Origin: Trichoplusia ni
Taxonomy: Eukaryota > Arthropoda > Insecta > Lepidoptera > Noctuidae
Direction: 5' to 3'
NCBI RefSeq assembly: GCF_003590095.1
Contig: NC_039481.1
Span: 8,122,001-8,186,000, forward strand
DNA length: 64,000 bases
A model generated the notes under the pieces. It had not been told where the DNA came from. It saw only the letters and a program-made list of their open reading frames with translations, and did not search any database. The position numbers and the translations under genes are program-made. Of this stretch, positions 47,901 to 60,952 are shown piece after piece; positions within the stretch are counted from its first letter, which is position 1; each line of letters starts with the position of its first letter.

Positions 47901-50900
47901 TAAAGCGGGATGCTATCAAAAAGATGCTAACTAGTAGCCTAAATTGAATCAATTATATTTGAAGTTGGGTGAAGTGAAGTTGGCTGGGTGTTTGTCGTTG
48001 TATCTGAATTCCAGTGGCGAAGACTCCATACAACTCGATTCCTACCGGCTTCCCTTTCGAAATATAGAAAATACTAGTGTCTATTATTTTTCATTATCAT
48101 TGAAACAAATTAATAATTTACGAAGTTATAGTACTGATATAATAATAAAATTGCTTTTAAAAATAACTATAAAAAAAATCCGCCTACCATTATACACCGC
48201 GCAATAAATCCCGCTCACGCACATTTGGTCGTCGTTAGTAAGGACTAAGGTAACTCGTAAGGCGAAACAGGAATCCAGTACAAAGTTTCTATTGCACCGA
48301 TCGTGACCTTGACGTCACAAAGCGTGCCAATCTTAGGAGCTAGGGAAGCCGCAATTTTTCGAGTTATAGGGACGGAGAGATACGCCAGAGCGAGATAGAA
48401 TGATACCGAACTCCGTTGTCCGCCGGAACGGGATAGAATGATAGTTTCTTTTCATTTTTGGTTCGCGGTCATTTATCTGTCAAACTTTATATTTTTTTCA
48501 CCAGACCTTTTGCATTTCATTCGATATTAGTATAATAATTTAGAATTGGTCATGTACTATTGTTGGAATTTATTTATTTGAGTAAATTAGTGTAAACTAG
48601 AGTGAATTAGTGATAGTTTTGTGTCGTGTTATTGCAGTGTGGTGCAGTTTAGTTATATTGTTTGGTAGTCGTCTATTTCACGCAGGTATTTAGGTAAGTT
48701 GTTTTAGTTTGTAGTTTTAATAGAAGCAGTTGTTATTTAAGTAGTAATATGTTATAATAGAGTAACTTCGATGCATGGCTGCATTAGTGAACGTAGAATG
48801 CTGCCTGACAGATTATTTGTTGACTGAGGAAACATCCTTTTCAAAGTTGAGTTTTGAAAATAAAAAGCACGTAATTCATTTAGGCCGTGCTCGCCCTGAC
48901 ATGATTATTTTATTATAAACGACGCGATGGGTTTTTCAAACATTTTAATAGTTCTTTTTACAACAAGTATCCTTGGCTCACGGGAAATTGTAAATTAAAT
49001 AAAATGTTTTGTTTTCCTTGCTTGTTATGCTCAGATTCTAACAGCTTATGGAGCCACACGAGATTTAATGATATTAATAATCTTACAAATTCATCTAAAA
49101 ACATGTTCAGACCGAAAAACATATCCGTAGTTGTTTATCATTGCATGATTTCGGAAATCATAGGATAGAAACATTTTTTGCTAATACGCATGTAGTTCAT
49201 AATAAGAATGCTAAAGAAAATTCATCGTACAAGATATAAGATACAAGCCATAATAACTAGAATTCACGCATCACAAGCCAGGTAAGGTTTTTTTTTGGTC
49301 CGGCTTCCCTTCTAAGAAAATTCACCCTTCGCCACTGCTGAATTCCATAACACAAGTGCATTAGCAACTTACTTTGGGTTCAGAACAATGTATGTGATGT
49401 TAAAAAAAAAAAAGTTGAATTTAGTCGACCTTAGACATTCATTTATTCTCCGAAAAACTTTAAATGTCGATGCAGGCCCAACACGCTGAGGCCGATGAGA
49501 TTTTTTGTATTGTTATGAAATCCTGCTAAAGGAAAGTGTGGAGAAAAGCGAAAGGACAACAAAGCGCTAGTGTTCACAAACGTTGGCAATAATCCAAAGA
49601 ACCGTCACTAAATATTTCTTCTAACTTTACCCAATCAAGGAAAGTTCTCGAAAGCTCGTTCATTACAAGAAACAGAGCATTACAGATTCAAAGACAGTAA
49701 TTTAACATTATATCACATTCATTTGACAGGTTTAACGTGAACTAAGTACTTAATGGTACAGTATACCACGTAATAACAAATCACAGAGTATACCAAGTTG
49801 CCGACCTCATAACGAATACTTATGTCTGCATGCTAACTTCACCTAATCTTGGTAATACCAGGTATATTAGACCCCATGTTATTATGTAAGCAAGGACGGC
49901 TCGTGTACTTGGCGAATTGGCACAAGCATAAGTATTGAATGATTGTCACATAATAACATGATCTTGACCTATCGGATATGGCTGTTTGCAGATAATTAAG
50001 GTAATGTGACTGAGTGTGTTTTAGTTTACCTGCTAGTGGAAGGACCTTGTCTAAAAAAGTATTTACTAACTTGCACTGCCTACTTGTATACCTACTATGT
50101 AAATACTACCCATACAAAAAATATTATATGCACCAATATTCGTTCGAAAAACCTTTTGATAGATCTTAAAATTGACGAAAACGCATCATAATGTTATAGA
50201 TTCGATTCGAGTTAATATTAAATTCGATTTTATGCTGGAACCTTTTTTAAACGGAGTTTTTTTGCAATAATATAATTTGAAAATACTGCAAGTTTTTGTT
50301 ATTATTAACCAAAATTGGGCATTTTTGTGTATTATCGAACATAGCGAACGAACAGGATAAAGCTTCAACTTAGCTCAAACTCGTTTTATTTTTTTAACCG
50401 ACGCCGATTTCGCAGAGAATGCTTTTAATATCACATCATTTTATAATTGTTTTTCAACGATATTTTAAATGACAAAGTAACTTATTGACATATTATTGTG
50501 GAAAAAAGTCTTTAACATAGTATCTAAAGGAATGTATAAATATTAACTTATTGTTACCATAACTGCATGTTAACTACTGTAGGTAATATGTAAAATAGAA
50601 GCACTGTTGTATGCACGTGCACAATTACATAATATAACAATAGTTACACAAATATACATTGTTACTAGTCTATTGAATGTTTACATTTTCTACAACATTC
50701 AAGTTCTCGATCATAATGTTTCGAAATAAGTACAAAATGACTTATAAGCGACTGTTATTCTTTGCTATAACGATACGACACAATGAGTCATCAGTTTTAA
50801 TATGTCACAGTTTAATTTTTTTTAATCGATCCTACTTTTTTTATTATAAACACGAAACTTTGTAAGTATGGATGGATTTTTTCCTCTTTAACGTAAAAAC

Positions 50901-53900
50901 TAGGTATTTAATGGATTTTAATGAATCTTTACAATAATATAGCTTACATACCAGAATAACACTTTGGATACAACTTATAAAGATATTGCGTGAATTTTCC
51001 TAAATATCAGGAGGTATGAAAAAATCTACAAGTATGTTAAAAACATCTCAAAAAATAACAATATTATCAGGCTGCTTTATTTTTCCAAATCCGATACATT
51101 TTTTACAGCACGCTAAATAATCTCGTCGAAAAAATCCTGCTTACACGAAACCGCAGGAACCAGATAGTGCTACATACATATGTAGAGATATTGCCTTCTC
51201 TTTGTTCTTTAAACATTTTAGTTATAAAAAGTCTAAAGGTTATGTTAGATTTACTGGTTTATTGTCAAGCAACAGAAAGAAAACTGACGTAGTAAGTCGG
51301 GTCAGTTATATCGTAATTAGAACTAAGAGAAACAGTAATTTAAATTGCATCTAGATTAAAACAATAGTCTTAATTAAGACGTACCAGATGACGTTTTATT
51401 CTATTGTGTAACTTAAGAATGTTACTATAAAAATAGTAGAAAGTTCTGAAACTCTTAAATTATGTAATTATCTAGAGAAGCGAGGTAAAAAATATAATAA
51501 AAACTCAATTAACGTATTTTTTTTTGTATAAAAGTCACACTTCGCTCTAACTGACTATAAATTACTTCAAGCTTCTAATTAACTAGATAAAAAAATCGTT
51601 ATAGATTTATAATTCAAATTACGTCTGTCGAAGTTCGCAAATTGATATTCATTACACTTGTAAGTCTTGTAACCTATGCTTGTATAAAAAAGTACCTACA
51701 TACATAATAAGTGAAATATGTTGATAGGTACACTTGTTACCTAAATTATTGGAGTAAGAACGTGAGCACCATAAAACGTTAAACTTAAAAAGCTTTGATA
51801 CGTGTAAAGTTTTTAAAGTGTTTTAAAGGGCTGAGAAGTCGTAGTTAGAGTATAGTAAAAGAAGTTCTACGACGGCAGATTTCTATTTTTTAAAGTAAAT
51901 ACCTTTATTATTTAAAATATGCGTAGGTATATATTACGTTAGACATAAGACAAAGGAAGTAGACCATATTCAAGACAATACTATAACTATAATAATATTA
52001 CAATTACATATATTATATGATAATGTTTCATGCCATAATAATAATATAACATCAATATAATATAGCTTTGTGTGCTAATTTTAATTCTTAATAAAATAGT
52101 GATGCATTTGAAAACAATTAAAAAAGCTATTTCACGGGTCTGTGCTAATAGGCTTAAGAAAAAAAGGTAAATTGTCACCAATCGAATTGACGACTGGTCC
52201 AACCGTTGTTTAATTTTGATTTAGATTTTTTTTATAGCGGCAACAGACATACATCATCTGTGGCAAATTCAAACGGTCAATGTCTATGACGGCTCACGCC
52301 GAAAAGCTTTATATTTTGACAATTTGATGTTTGAGGAGGAATTAATATAAGACTTACTTAAACAGATCCTTTACATATGCCTATATGTTCGGAACTCAGG
52401 AAGAAATATCTCATAGTTTATTCAAATTTCAATGTTAATTGCATTCTCAAATTCTGACTTGACCTTTACATTAATTATTTACATGACTTAATGAAGGCCG
52501 GTCAAATAAATATACCATTAAATATTCTATTGAGGAAGTGTAAAATTGTAGGGCAATTTTTCGCCTAATAGACTTAGGCACAATGGTTTAAATAGGCTGT
52601 GATGATATAACGTGCGATGCAATATTTGTGATTGTAATAAAATGACAATAATTAGCGTCGGGTCCACTCATTACGATGTAAACACCATGCGTGGCGTGTT
52701 CATTACTTGTTGCACACATTTCTCGCACTTTCCAACCTTCCGTATAAAAGTTTATGTAACAATGTGTAACATGATTGTGATCACATTGTGATCTTATAAT
52801 ACCCATTATTGTAATGCTTTACATCATAATCTATGAGAATAGCATGTTATTCTATTATGTTTTGAAATGTTGATTAGAATGTATCTATTTAATAACAGTG
52901 TATGTTGTTTGGAAGCTGTTAATAAACAAAAGAGTGTGAAACTTATTTATAGCCTTGAATAAAATAGATTATTGATTTGCAAAATGTTATATTCATCGTC
53001 CTTAATAATGAATTTAGCGGATAAACATTGATTTTACAGGTCATGCAATATGTGTCTAGGTAAACACGCAAGTAGACATACACTGAAGTACTCCGATTAT
53101 TGTGCTACTACTCTGCTTGTTAATCAGTGATCCATGAATTCTATAGAGATGAATCTATTGACTTCAACAAAATTAAAATCATTGAGCCTTTGAGTGGTTA
53201 CGAGCTGAGATATACAAAGGTCAAACAAAACACTTTTTAAGGCTCCAAGGCAGTCTGACAAATATAGAGTTATAGAGCACTAAGGAGTTAATGATGAATA
53301 AATTATTATGCATGTTTTAATATCCATAAAATATGCAAACGCTAAGAAGTTCCTTGGGACTGCGGCTGACGGCATTTAGTTTACAAATTAACAGCTGTCA
53401 AGGCATTTAAATGTTATGAATACACAACACTGACCTTGGATGATCTTGTGAAACACTTTCAGTGTTAGTAATTTCAGTTCTTTGTTCTACATATTTCTAT
53501 GTAACTAAAATAACACTGAAAATGCTGCGTGGGACTGGATTTAATACTTGCCAAAGCTACAAATATTCTCATCTAGATAGATATATCATAGGGAGACCTA
53601 GAAGCCAGTTGAAGATAGTTTGGCAGCCCATTATTTGAGTCACGGAGTTCAGCTAAAATTGGTGTGTTTTTAACCCGCCCTCAACATGGGGAAAAGGCTC
53701 GGAAAAAGTCGTATCGAAGCCATCTATACACAAATTTTATGGCTTAAGTACAAGTGCAAGACAAGGAACTGACAGGATAGATAAATCTGTCCAAATAATA
53801 ATATTAGCGAAGACTTGCATTATTCATTACTTATTGTGCTAAATAAGGCTTGCGCGCTCTACACATGCTTTTTTAATAAAAATATTAATATATAAAAATA

Positions 53901-55445
53901 AAATTAGATCACTCAAGCTTAATTATATTCTAAATTATACATTGCCTGAAATATAGAGCTAATTAAGAATATCGTGTTTTTTCTGATCGTGGTTGAGAGT
54001 GATGATGAAAATATATAAGTTTGCTTCGGATACATTAATATACTCTTATTTGCTAGAGCAGAGTATATTTTGATTTCCAATATTTTTTATAATATTTCTA
54101 ACGAGAAACGAAATACGTAGGTATTATTGATACATGGTCTAGCTTTTAAGTGCCATAACTCACAGGACCCATAGTCTTCGAGGTGTAAAACGAAAGTACT
54201 CAAAAAAGGCGCGAGAGAAAGTGTTTCGACTTTCTCGGTACGATTATGAGCAAATAAAACATTACTTGTGTACTTTTTATTAAGGGCAGACTTATATTGA
54301 ATCTTGTACGAAAGATTTTTTTAAGGAACCGTTACTTAAAAAACCTTAACGTTTACGACTGTCTCCAGTGGCCCAGAAGGAAATGAAATACGAATCGATT
54401 CATTACCAGAGAGAGAATACCGCTTTAATACAGTTTAATATAACTGACAAAACTGTTCAATTTTTCAATTACTTTTCATGGTTACTATAAAAAAAAACTA
54501 AATTGTATTTTTTTTTAGTCAGTAATATTAACTAGACGCTACAAAGTTTTATTATCGAAGATAAACATTTGCATGTAGAGTCTCTGTTTATTAGCTCCAA
54601 AGAGGTTAAATATTGTCGCACAAACCGGTATAAAAAGTATGTTATCTTATTCTACTTTTTATTATCATTCCATGAAGGGTTTATGCTTCTAGTAGTGAAT
54701 GTTTTTGAAATAAAAAGTAAAATAGTGTCTATACAAACTTAAGTAGCTTAAAGTTAGTAGACAATTAAAGAGGTTTACGAATTTTTAGGCGTACACGCGC
54801 CATTGAAATTACACACTGAATACTACATATATTGAACTTTGTCGAATTACTTAAAATATAGAAAAGCACGTTTTGTTCATAAACTATGTACATTCAAAGC
54901 AGGAAAGCTATGGCATGTGCAAAAAGGTTTCTACTTACATATTGTCTTTACTTTGTTGTAATAAAGGTAACTAAATAATATAAATGAGATTAATACACTA
55001 GATGCTTTGCAGATAAAATAATCGTTAATATTCGAGATAGTTCAATATTTTAACAATCTTGTAATGGTTACCGTTACTTCGTTAAAAGTTAACGAATTTA
55101 TAAACACGTTATTTTACAGTAAATTTGTTAGATAAAAAAGGTCGAATTTATTAAAACGAAGAAGGAGGAAATTCGGTTCATTAGAAAAAGAGCGCGCGTT
55201 CTTTTATTCAAAACAACTATTAGTAATTCGAAAACTTAGGCTGGCTGATAATATGCCGAAATAAAATAAGCGTACTAGAAATTATTGTAACTAAATATAA
55301 AAGTCTATTGTGTAGTCATAGAAAAATACGTGCCATAAATAGTAACACCAGTTCGTCCACTTTCTTCTGTCTACTTACGTGTATTTGAGGTCCCAGATGA
55401 AATCACAGCAGCGAAAAATAATAATAACACTTGGTAGTTAGCCAT
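41944..55445 (-). CDS. takeout/JHBP-like secreted protein
   Basis: Exons in transcript order are 55445-55379, 45513-45395, 45040-44919, 43535-43402, 42934-42785 and 42095-41944. All have GT..AG borders and matching phases, giving 247 residues, the usual family length. The signal peptide is MANYQVLLLFFAAVISS. Two cysteines (GRCSRR and DACLLR) form the family's N-terminal disulfide. The takeout motif GGAPELGIEESEPIVIDEL follows, then a JHBP body (GRTYLKLQQLKLDFSVKDI), and the end reads RFLDHILSQIPYDDWIVD. The protein should be exported and bind a small hydrophobic ligand such as a juvenile-hormone-like terpenoid or a lipid; the ligand is an inference. Exons 3-5 are GC-rich compared with the introns. 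Intron 1 is 9.9 kb and holds a hAT transposon (48012-49337). The exon phases at the last junction match those of the neighbouring takeout gene, so the two are paralogues. Confidence 0.93.
42460..42606 (+). repeat. dispersed lepidopteran repeat fragment
   Basis: The phrases ttgatcgattctcagacct, aagccgtttcggaggagt and cgtgacacgggaattttata are common near genes in moth genomes. The piece has no coding capacity and lies in intron 5 of the second takeout gene. Confidence 0.45.
48012..49337 (+). mobile_element. hAT-superfamily DNA transposon, decayed
   Basis: The ends are inverted repeats starting CAGTGGCGAAG (48012-48022) and ending CTTCGCCACTG (49327-49337). They are flanked by a perfect 8-bp duplication, ctgaattc (48004-48011 and 49338-49345), the size expected for hAT. 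A 12-bp direct repeat, ccggcttccctt, lies near both ends. The interior has a broken TTF-type zinc-finger coding segment, and at 1.3 kb the element lacks most of a transposase, so it is non-autonomous. It sits in intron 1 of the second takeout gene. Confidence 0.88.
48775..49230 (+). pseudogene. hAT transposase TTF zinc-finger remnant
   Basis: A first frame (48775-48918) ends at TAA after GRARPDMIILL. A second frame from 48959 reads YNKYPWLTGN, then FCFPCLL and LWSHTRFNDINNL. A third piece after about 49107 reads KHIRSCLSLHDFGNHRIETF. This order, RPD, then KYPWL, CxxC with FPC, and a final FGN-RI, matches the TTF-type finger found in hAT transposases and their domesticated relatives. Two frame breaks and a stop make it non-functional. 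The catalytic RNase-H-like core and dimerisation region are absent. Confidence 0.7.
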
Positions 55446-57025
55446 TTTGAAATAATATTAAATTAAATTGTGACAAAAAGAACGCGGTCTCGGAGTATTC
55501 CACCTTTGAATTTGTTTTTTTTTAATTGCCGGCAAGCGTCCGCCGCTTGCTGCCTCGCCGGGAGCAATGGTATAGGCTGAACCCCTCTAAGGCTTATGCC
55601 TTATGATGCGTTGACCGCAAAGGTTCTCTATTTTTTTTGCAGATGTTGTGTTTTCCTTTTTTCTCGCAGGTTTAAGAATATTTTTTTCATCTTTACTTAC
55701 GTTTTACTTTCTACTGTTAGGGATAAATGTTATGTAATAAGACTTTTTTTGTGGCATAAAATTAAAGTTATTTTAAAAGGTCAGCCCACAAAAAATTGTA
55801 CAGCATATTTAGCTAACTCGGTATTCGGAAAAAGTTCGTGACAATTTTAACGGACATTCGGGTTTAACTGTGGTAAGCCTGCTCTGTTAATGTAACTAAA
55901 TGGAAATTTAGGTCAGGGTTACCAAACTATTTTGTAAAAAATATCTATGTTAGCAAAATTAAAAAATGTACAGGCAAAGAGCAGTAAAAAATAGGCGTGC
56001 TCTAGTTTCCTAATGACAAATAGCGCCTGTAAACCTCCTTAATCTTCTATTATCAAGTTGTTATAGACACAACTTTATTAAAAACAAAAAGAGGGCTCTT
56101 TCATTTTTCTTATTAAAAAAAAATACCAAGTACCTAAGTCATCTCATTATTTTTACTGTTAAAATTATTAACGAAGCAATTGCTAATGCAATGTATTGAT
56201 TGAATGCCATATAATCGAATGTAAGTTAATCGATATTTTACCAAAACGATTCTCGATCGATACAAGTAAACCGTATTTCGGTACCGTTAGTACCGGTTTG
56301 AGTGCATTCACGAACGAGTAATATGTCGGTCATCTAATAAGCGACGCTTTTGATATAAACACCGTATCCTAATCATTTTATTTTCATTGCTCTGAACTAA
56401 ATTGAAAATAGATTTGACATTTATCGGAAATAAAGAAAAAAACACCTTTTTTATTTAGGTTGACTGGTTTTCTTCTATTTAGTTTTTTTTTTAAATAAAA
56501 GTACAATGTTCGATATTCAAATCTAAGACATTTAAAATGATAAGTACCGTACCGACCTATTATAAGTTTTAAATTTCTTAGAAGGACTTTAATATTCATA
56601 ATAAGAAGAAAAACCATAGGTAAGAAGAAGAAACAAAAAAAAGAAAAAAAAAGAAGGAAAAAATCTCAAAAAAGTAAACGCTGCCACGTCTTTGTTAAAA
56701 TCATCAGATTTAATTATTATTTCCGTATTGACATTATCAACGACACGATGATTCAATATTTAAACAATGGAGTGTGAAAATGTATAAGTGCAAATAGAAT
56801 TTATTTTGCATTAGTCACTTAAAACAACACTATTAAAAATAAAGAATATCGTCAAAACATTCAAAAGATAACGTACAGGAATCTTAAATGTTCTATTGAG
56901 AACCCCTATAAAGCTCCGTTGATTAAATTAGTTTTATAAGTACCTAAATAACTTAGTAGTTTCTTTTGCCTAAAAAGTAGGGCTTACGCAAGCTGCTATT
57001 GGATATAATATCTTACTAAGACTAT
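55446..57025. other. intergenic region between the second takeout gene and the double-domain gene
   Basis: The region upstream of the takeout start shows no clear TATA box. An A/G-rich tract lies at about 56620-56665. A minus-strand AATAAA (plus 56800-56805) is a likely polyadenylation signal for the gene ending at 57026. Open frames are short and unlike known proteins. Confidence 0.5.
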
Positions 57026-59484
57026 TTAAAAGTTAAAGAACTCATCTTCATCATAAGGTTCATTTTCACCTGCAGAGCTTTTAATATCTGACAATTTGAA
57101 CCCTTTGCTCTGCATTTCATCCAGCTTAGGAAGTTCTTGCTTCACCACTTCCTCAACATTGATTTTGTCCAACTCTTGCTGTATTCTCCTCTTTAACGGT
57201 CCTTCGATACCATCCATGATCTGGTATCTCAGTAGATTTGGTATTATGTTCACCATGAATTCGACAACGTAATCTATAGTCCCAGCTCCGTGGTTTCTTA
57301 TCTGAATGTTCCCCATTTCAAGATCGATGTCTCTGAAAACTGGTTTCTTTCTAGTGTCGAGCGGTTGAGCTAGGACCAGCCTCGCTGTTATGTATTCAAC
57401 TGAGAACGCCGTGGAACCAGCTCCTGACATAAGACCGCTCACAGCTGATATCTCCCACTGCGTTTTACCTTCTAGTTTCTGCGTGCCTATTTCGAAGTCC
57501 GCCACAGCTGTGTTGTTTTCCATCCTGAGTGTAATATTACCAACTCGCTGGAATGAAGATATCCCAGTTACCCAAGTATTAGCCAGAGTGACTGTGAAAA
57601 TGCTCACTGTAGTATTGTAATCCTTTATTTGATAGGGATCTAGTTTCATGTCGCGGACTTTCTTTCTAAAGTCGATAATAACCATGTCAAGAGGGGAGAT
57701 GGAATTTGGGAACTGCACGTCTCCGGCAAACTCCTCAAGCTTAGAGTTGATCTCAGCTCTTATTTTAGGATAAGCTTCTTTCAGCATCGGCGGGATGCTG
57801 GCGTCGAAGATGAACGTACCTCCGTTATTGATAAGACTCTGGACCATTCCACCGAGAAATCCTATATTCTCGAAGTTCGTGGCGATTTTATTGAAGTTTA
57901 TTTTAACGTCTATGGTCTGAGCCTGCAGCTTTCCATTTTGTTCGACGCCGAGGGAAGCCATAGCTGTTATAGTGAGCCCAGTGATGTCCACCGTGAAGGG
58001 TCCCCGGGATGAACTGAACCACGATGATATTGTGTAGTTCCCTTGAGCATGGAGTTTGTCAATCGTCATTATGATTTTTGCCTGAAATTATGCATTTACG
58101 TTCTAAGTTATTGGTTTCGCATTACTTACATTAGTAATTTTATCTGGATCAAATGCTACATTTATATAAACCAACATTTAGGCCAAAATCCTTTGGGAAA
58201 TGGGAAAGTTAATGGTTACTGATTAGATGGTTAAAATAGGTAATGCTATTTAATGTTAAAACGTTACGTCTCATTTATGGAAACTAACAAAACTTCAATT
58301 TTACTAAAAACGTATATAAACATAACAATACCTGCATAGCACCAACTTCGGCATCAACATGCTGGATCCTCAGCTTGCTCATTCCATACACAACCGTTTT
58401 TGTCATAACCAGTGTACCCAAGGATAGAGTCTTCTTGATATCCGGGACAGCGAAGGGGTCAGGTATATCAGCCCCCGGTACTCCCACAGGATCTGGCTGT
58501 TTGAAGTGGTCGAGAATGACTAGGATATTCTCACTGAGCTTCTTCTCGCCTTCAGCCAGTTTGACTTCCTCTGAAATATCTTCTTCGGTGTCATCTGGAG
58601 GTTGACCATGTAACATTTATGTAAAGTGGTAAATTATTTAATTAATTTAGCTAAAGTGCCTAAGTATGTATATTGATAAGCTTTTATAATCTCCACAAAC
58701 CACTAAGTTAATATTAATTTCTTAATTTTATCGTCTACATTATGGCTGAAAACTTGAAATCTGGCATCAAATAGGTCGTAAGAAATTATTTTCGTCTGTC
58801 AATTATATCTTTCGTTTAGGGGAGAGCTTAAGTCCAGAATTTGGACATTGTTAAAATAAATATTAAGTATCTTTCATAAAATAAACAAATCAAGTCCTTG
58901 TTTAATGATTTTGTCCGACCTTCTTTGCGGATCCGTTTCAAGCAAGACAAAAATATAGATAATGATATAATCTAAGTGAGTGTTTTGATGTAGTCTAATT
59001 CATACAAACTACAAAGTCTAGACTAGAAATCAGACTAGAATATAAAATATTCACATTAACGAAGTTCGATGTACCAGTTTAATTTAATTATTACTGTTAT
59101 ATAAATGCAACATTACATACAAGCCAAAAACAAACTAGTAATTATTGTTTATAATGAATACAAAATATGAACGAAAATTAAGATCCTCATCCTTTAATAT
59201 TGAATTTAAGTTAACAGTCATGTAAAACACTACCTACATACTCCACTTTAGATATTAAGATTGAGGAGAATCATTATTTGAAGAATATACAAGACAAGCC
59301 ATTAACGAGGACGACATAACCAAATATTATGAGCTAACAGTCTGACGCACTTCTTATTACGAACAAAAAGCTTGTCCAAACAAACTTTACATTAAACTCA
59401 TGCTAATTATTAACTCGTATCCTTACCTTGTCCAAAAACAGCAGCAAACGCGCACAAAACCAATATTCCCTTTAACCACATCAT
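57026..59484 (-). CDS. secreted two-domain TULIP protein, group-7-allergen-like
   Basis: Exons in transcript order are 59484-59427, 58594-58332 and 58081-57026, with clean splice sites, giving 458 residues. The signal peptide is MMWLKGILVLCAFAAVFG. The first domain (about 30-235) looks like the JHBP/group-7 fold: FKQPDPVGVP, VYGMSKLRIQHVDAEVGAM, then GNYTISSW and GPFTVDITGL. The second domain (about 236-425) starts SISPLDMVIIDFRKKV and carries GISSFQRVGNITLRM and ENNTAVADFEIGTQKLEG. It resembles the Grp7 allergen family of mites and insects (compare an xxxYxVGDvtLxxENNT-type core). An acidic tail ends EPYDEDEFFNF. No transmembrane segment is seen beyond the signal peptide. It is probably secreted and binds hydrophobic molecules, but the ligand and tissue are unknown. 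Three TTATC motifs (GATA sites on the coding strand) lie 75-150 bases upstream of the start. It is a tandem partner of the gene at 60953-62525. Confidence 0.88.
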
Positions 59485-60952
59485 GTTCACTAAATGGAGT
59501 AACAGTGACTAATTAACAAATATTTTTTTCGTCTCGAGCGCGTGTCAGGGGTCACAATTTATCGGCCAAATGACTTTATCAATATTTGTTAGGGAATACA
59601 TATTATTTGCAACTTCCCGTGACGCACTTATCGGCATTGTATTGATTCAATCGATTCTTTGTATTCTGTTGATGTATTTTGTATCGATCTATTGCAGTGT
59701 TAAGATGAGTCGATAGCTTGAATCGAGGGGTGTATTACATGGTGAGTGAATATCATTGTTCCGTCCATCTTCTGTTAGTTGTCTTGGAGAATTTCGCCAA
59801 CTGATATTTTGACTTTCAAAATGAATTTAGAACCATGAAACTTAAATAAGATGACTTGAACAAGTCCTAAAAATTCAACGAGATGCCGTAGCAGCATCAG
59901 GAGAAATGGACATAGCTTTGCATCACCAAGTGATATGTTGACTTGGGGCGGAGCAGAGAAGTAAATCAGTTTAATTTTCTGTTTTGAATAAACACGCCAC
60001 CTTCAGATACGGCCAAAAAATATAAGTTTCTAAAAATAGATGAACTTGAATTTGAGTGCTAACACAGCATGAATCAACTTAAAAATCCTAACTAACGGAC
60101 GTCAGTTTAGTGTATTTACTTTGATCTTGTTATCTTGAATCAATGGATGATGTTCAAGATCGTCAAGATCTACGACCTTTAAAGTGGGGGATTTTTTAAA
60201 TAATTCACATAAAGTAAATGGCTATAGAATCCGTTCGAAATTCGTCTATTAAACCTTAGAAATTATAACCGTGGCCTTTTCATATGACAATATGAAGTTG
60301 TCATCATAATAGGTGAATGTCTCTAAAATTTCTCAAAGTACAGCTTTAGTTTTATTTTGACGAGCTACGATAGCTAGGCTGACCATTTCTTAAAACCATC
60401 CTAGGCACAATAAATAGGCGAAAAAGAGCCTTTCAAGAATAAACATAAACCTCTGTCTATTCCTCAGAGAATACCCTTGGCTTATTCATTAAGGTATTAT
60501 TAGCTATATGATTTATTCAACGGCACGAATCCACTCCCGAAATGAGGTTGGGGCACCAATGCCATTTGTTCAATTCTTATAACTTAGGCACGTCTCGTAA
60601 CAGTTAAAGAGGTGCTAAACAATAACAAAACGCAGCAAATTGGTTTGTAAGCTCCTAGTTAAATAGAGTCAGCAACTTGTTGGCAATCGTACAAAAGATA
60701 CGCACTTTTTTGATGTTTGACCTTTAGCTCCATCAGGACAAAACAGTCTCACTATACTTGCAGTGTCAATAAGTAGCACTCATATTAATGTCTCATTCTC
60801 TCGGCAATTAAATATTGTATGATCATATGACAACAGAGTCACAAGAGGTAAATAAGTAGAAAATAACAATATATTTAGCTAACATTAACTATATTCCATT
60901 TCATAAATAAGTAGATGAGTTTACAAAACGCGACTATAAAGCTAAATTAAAA
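59485..60952. other. intergenic region between the two double-domain genes
   Basis: It contains the probable promoter of the gene to its left (minus strand). GATAA motifs occur at 59558-59563, 59574-59579 and 59628-59632 (seen as ttatc on the plus strand). The rest is AT-rich, with no exon or recognised repeat. Confidence 0.45.
59558..59633 (-). promoter_or_regulatory. GATA-motif group upstream of the double-domain gene
   Basis: On the minus strand CGATAAA, TGATAAA and CGATAAG occur within 75 bases, ending about 75 bases before the ATG at 59484. GATA factors drive many insect gut and fat-body genes, so this fits a secreted gut or fat-body product. The motif is short and common in AT-rich DNA. 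Confidence 0.3.

Noticed and set aside
49818..49962. Inverted words (aatacttatg and catgttattatgt with their complements) suggesting a MITE
   Set aside because: The pairs interleave instead of nesting, and no target duplication or terminal repeat was found.
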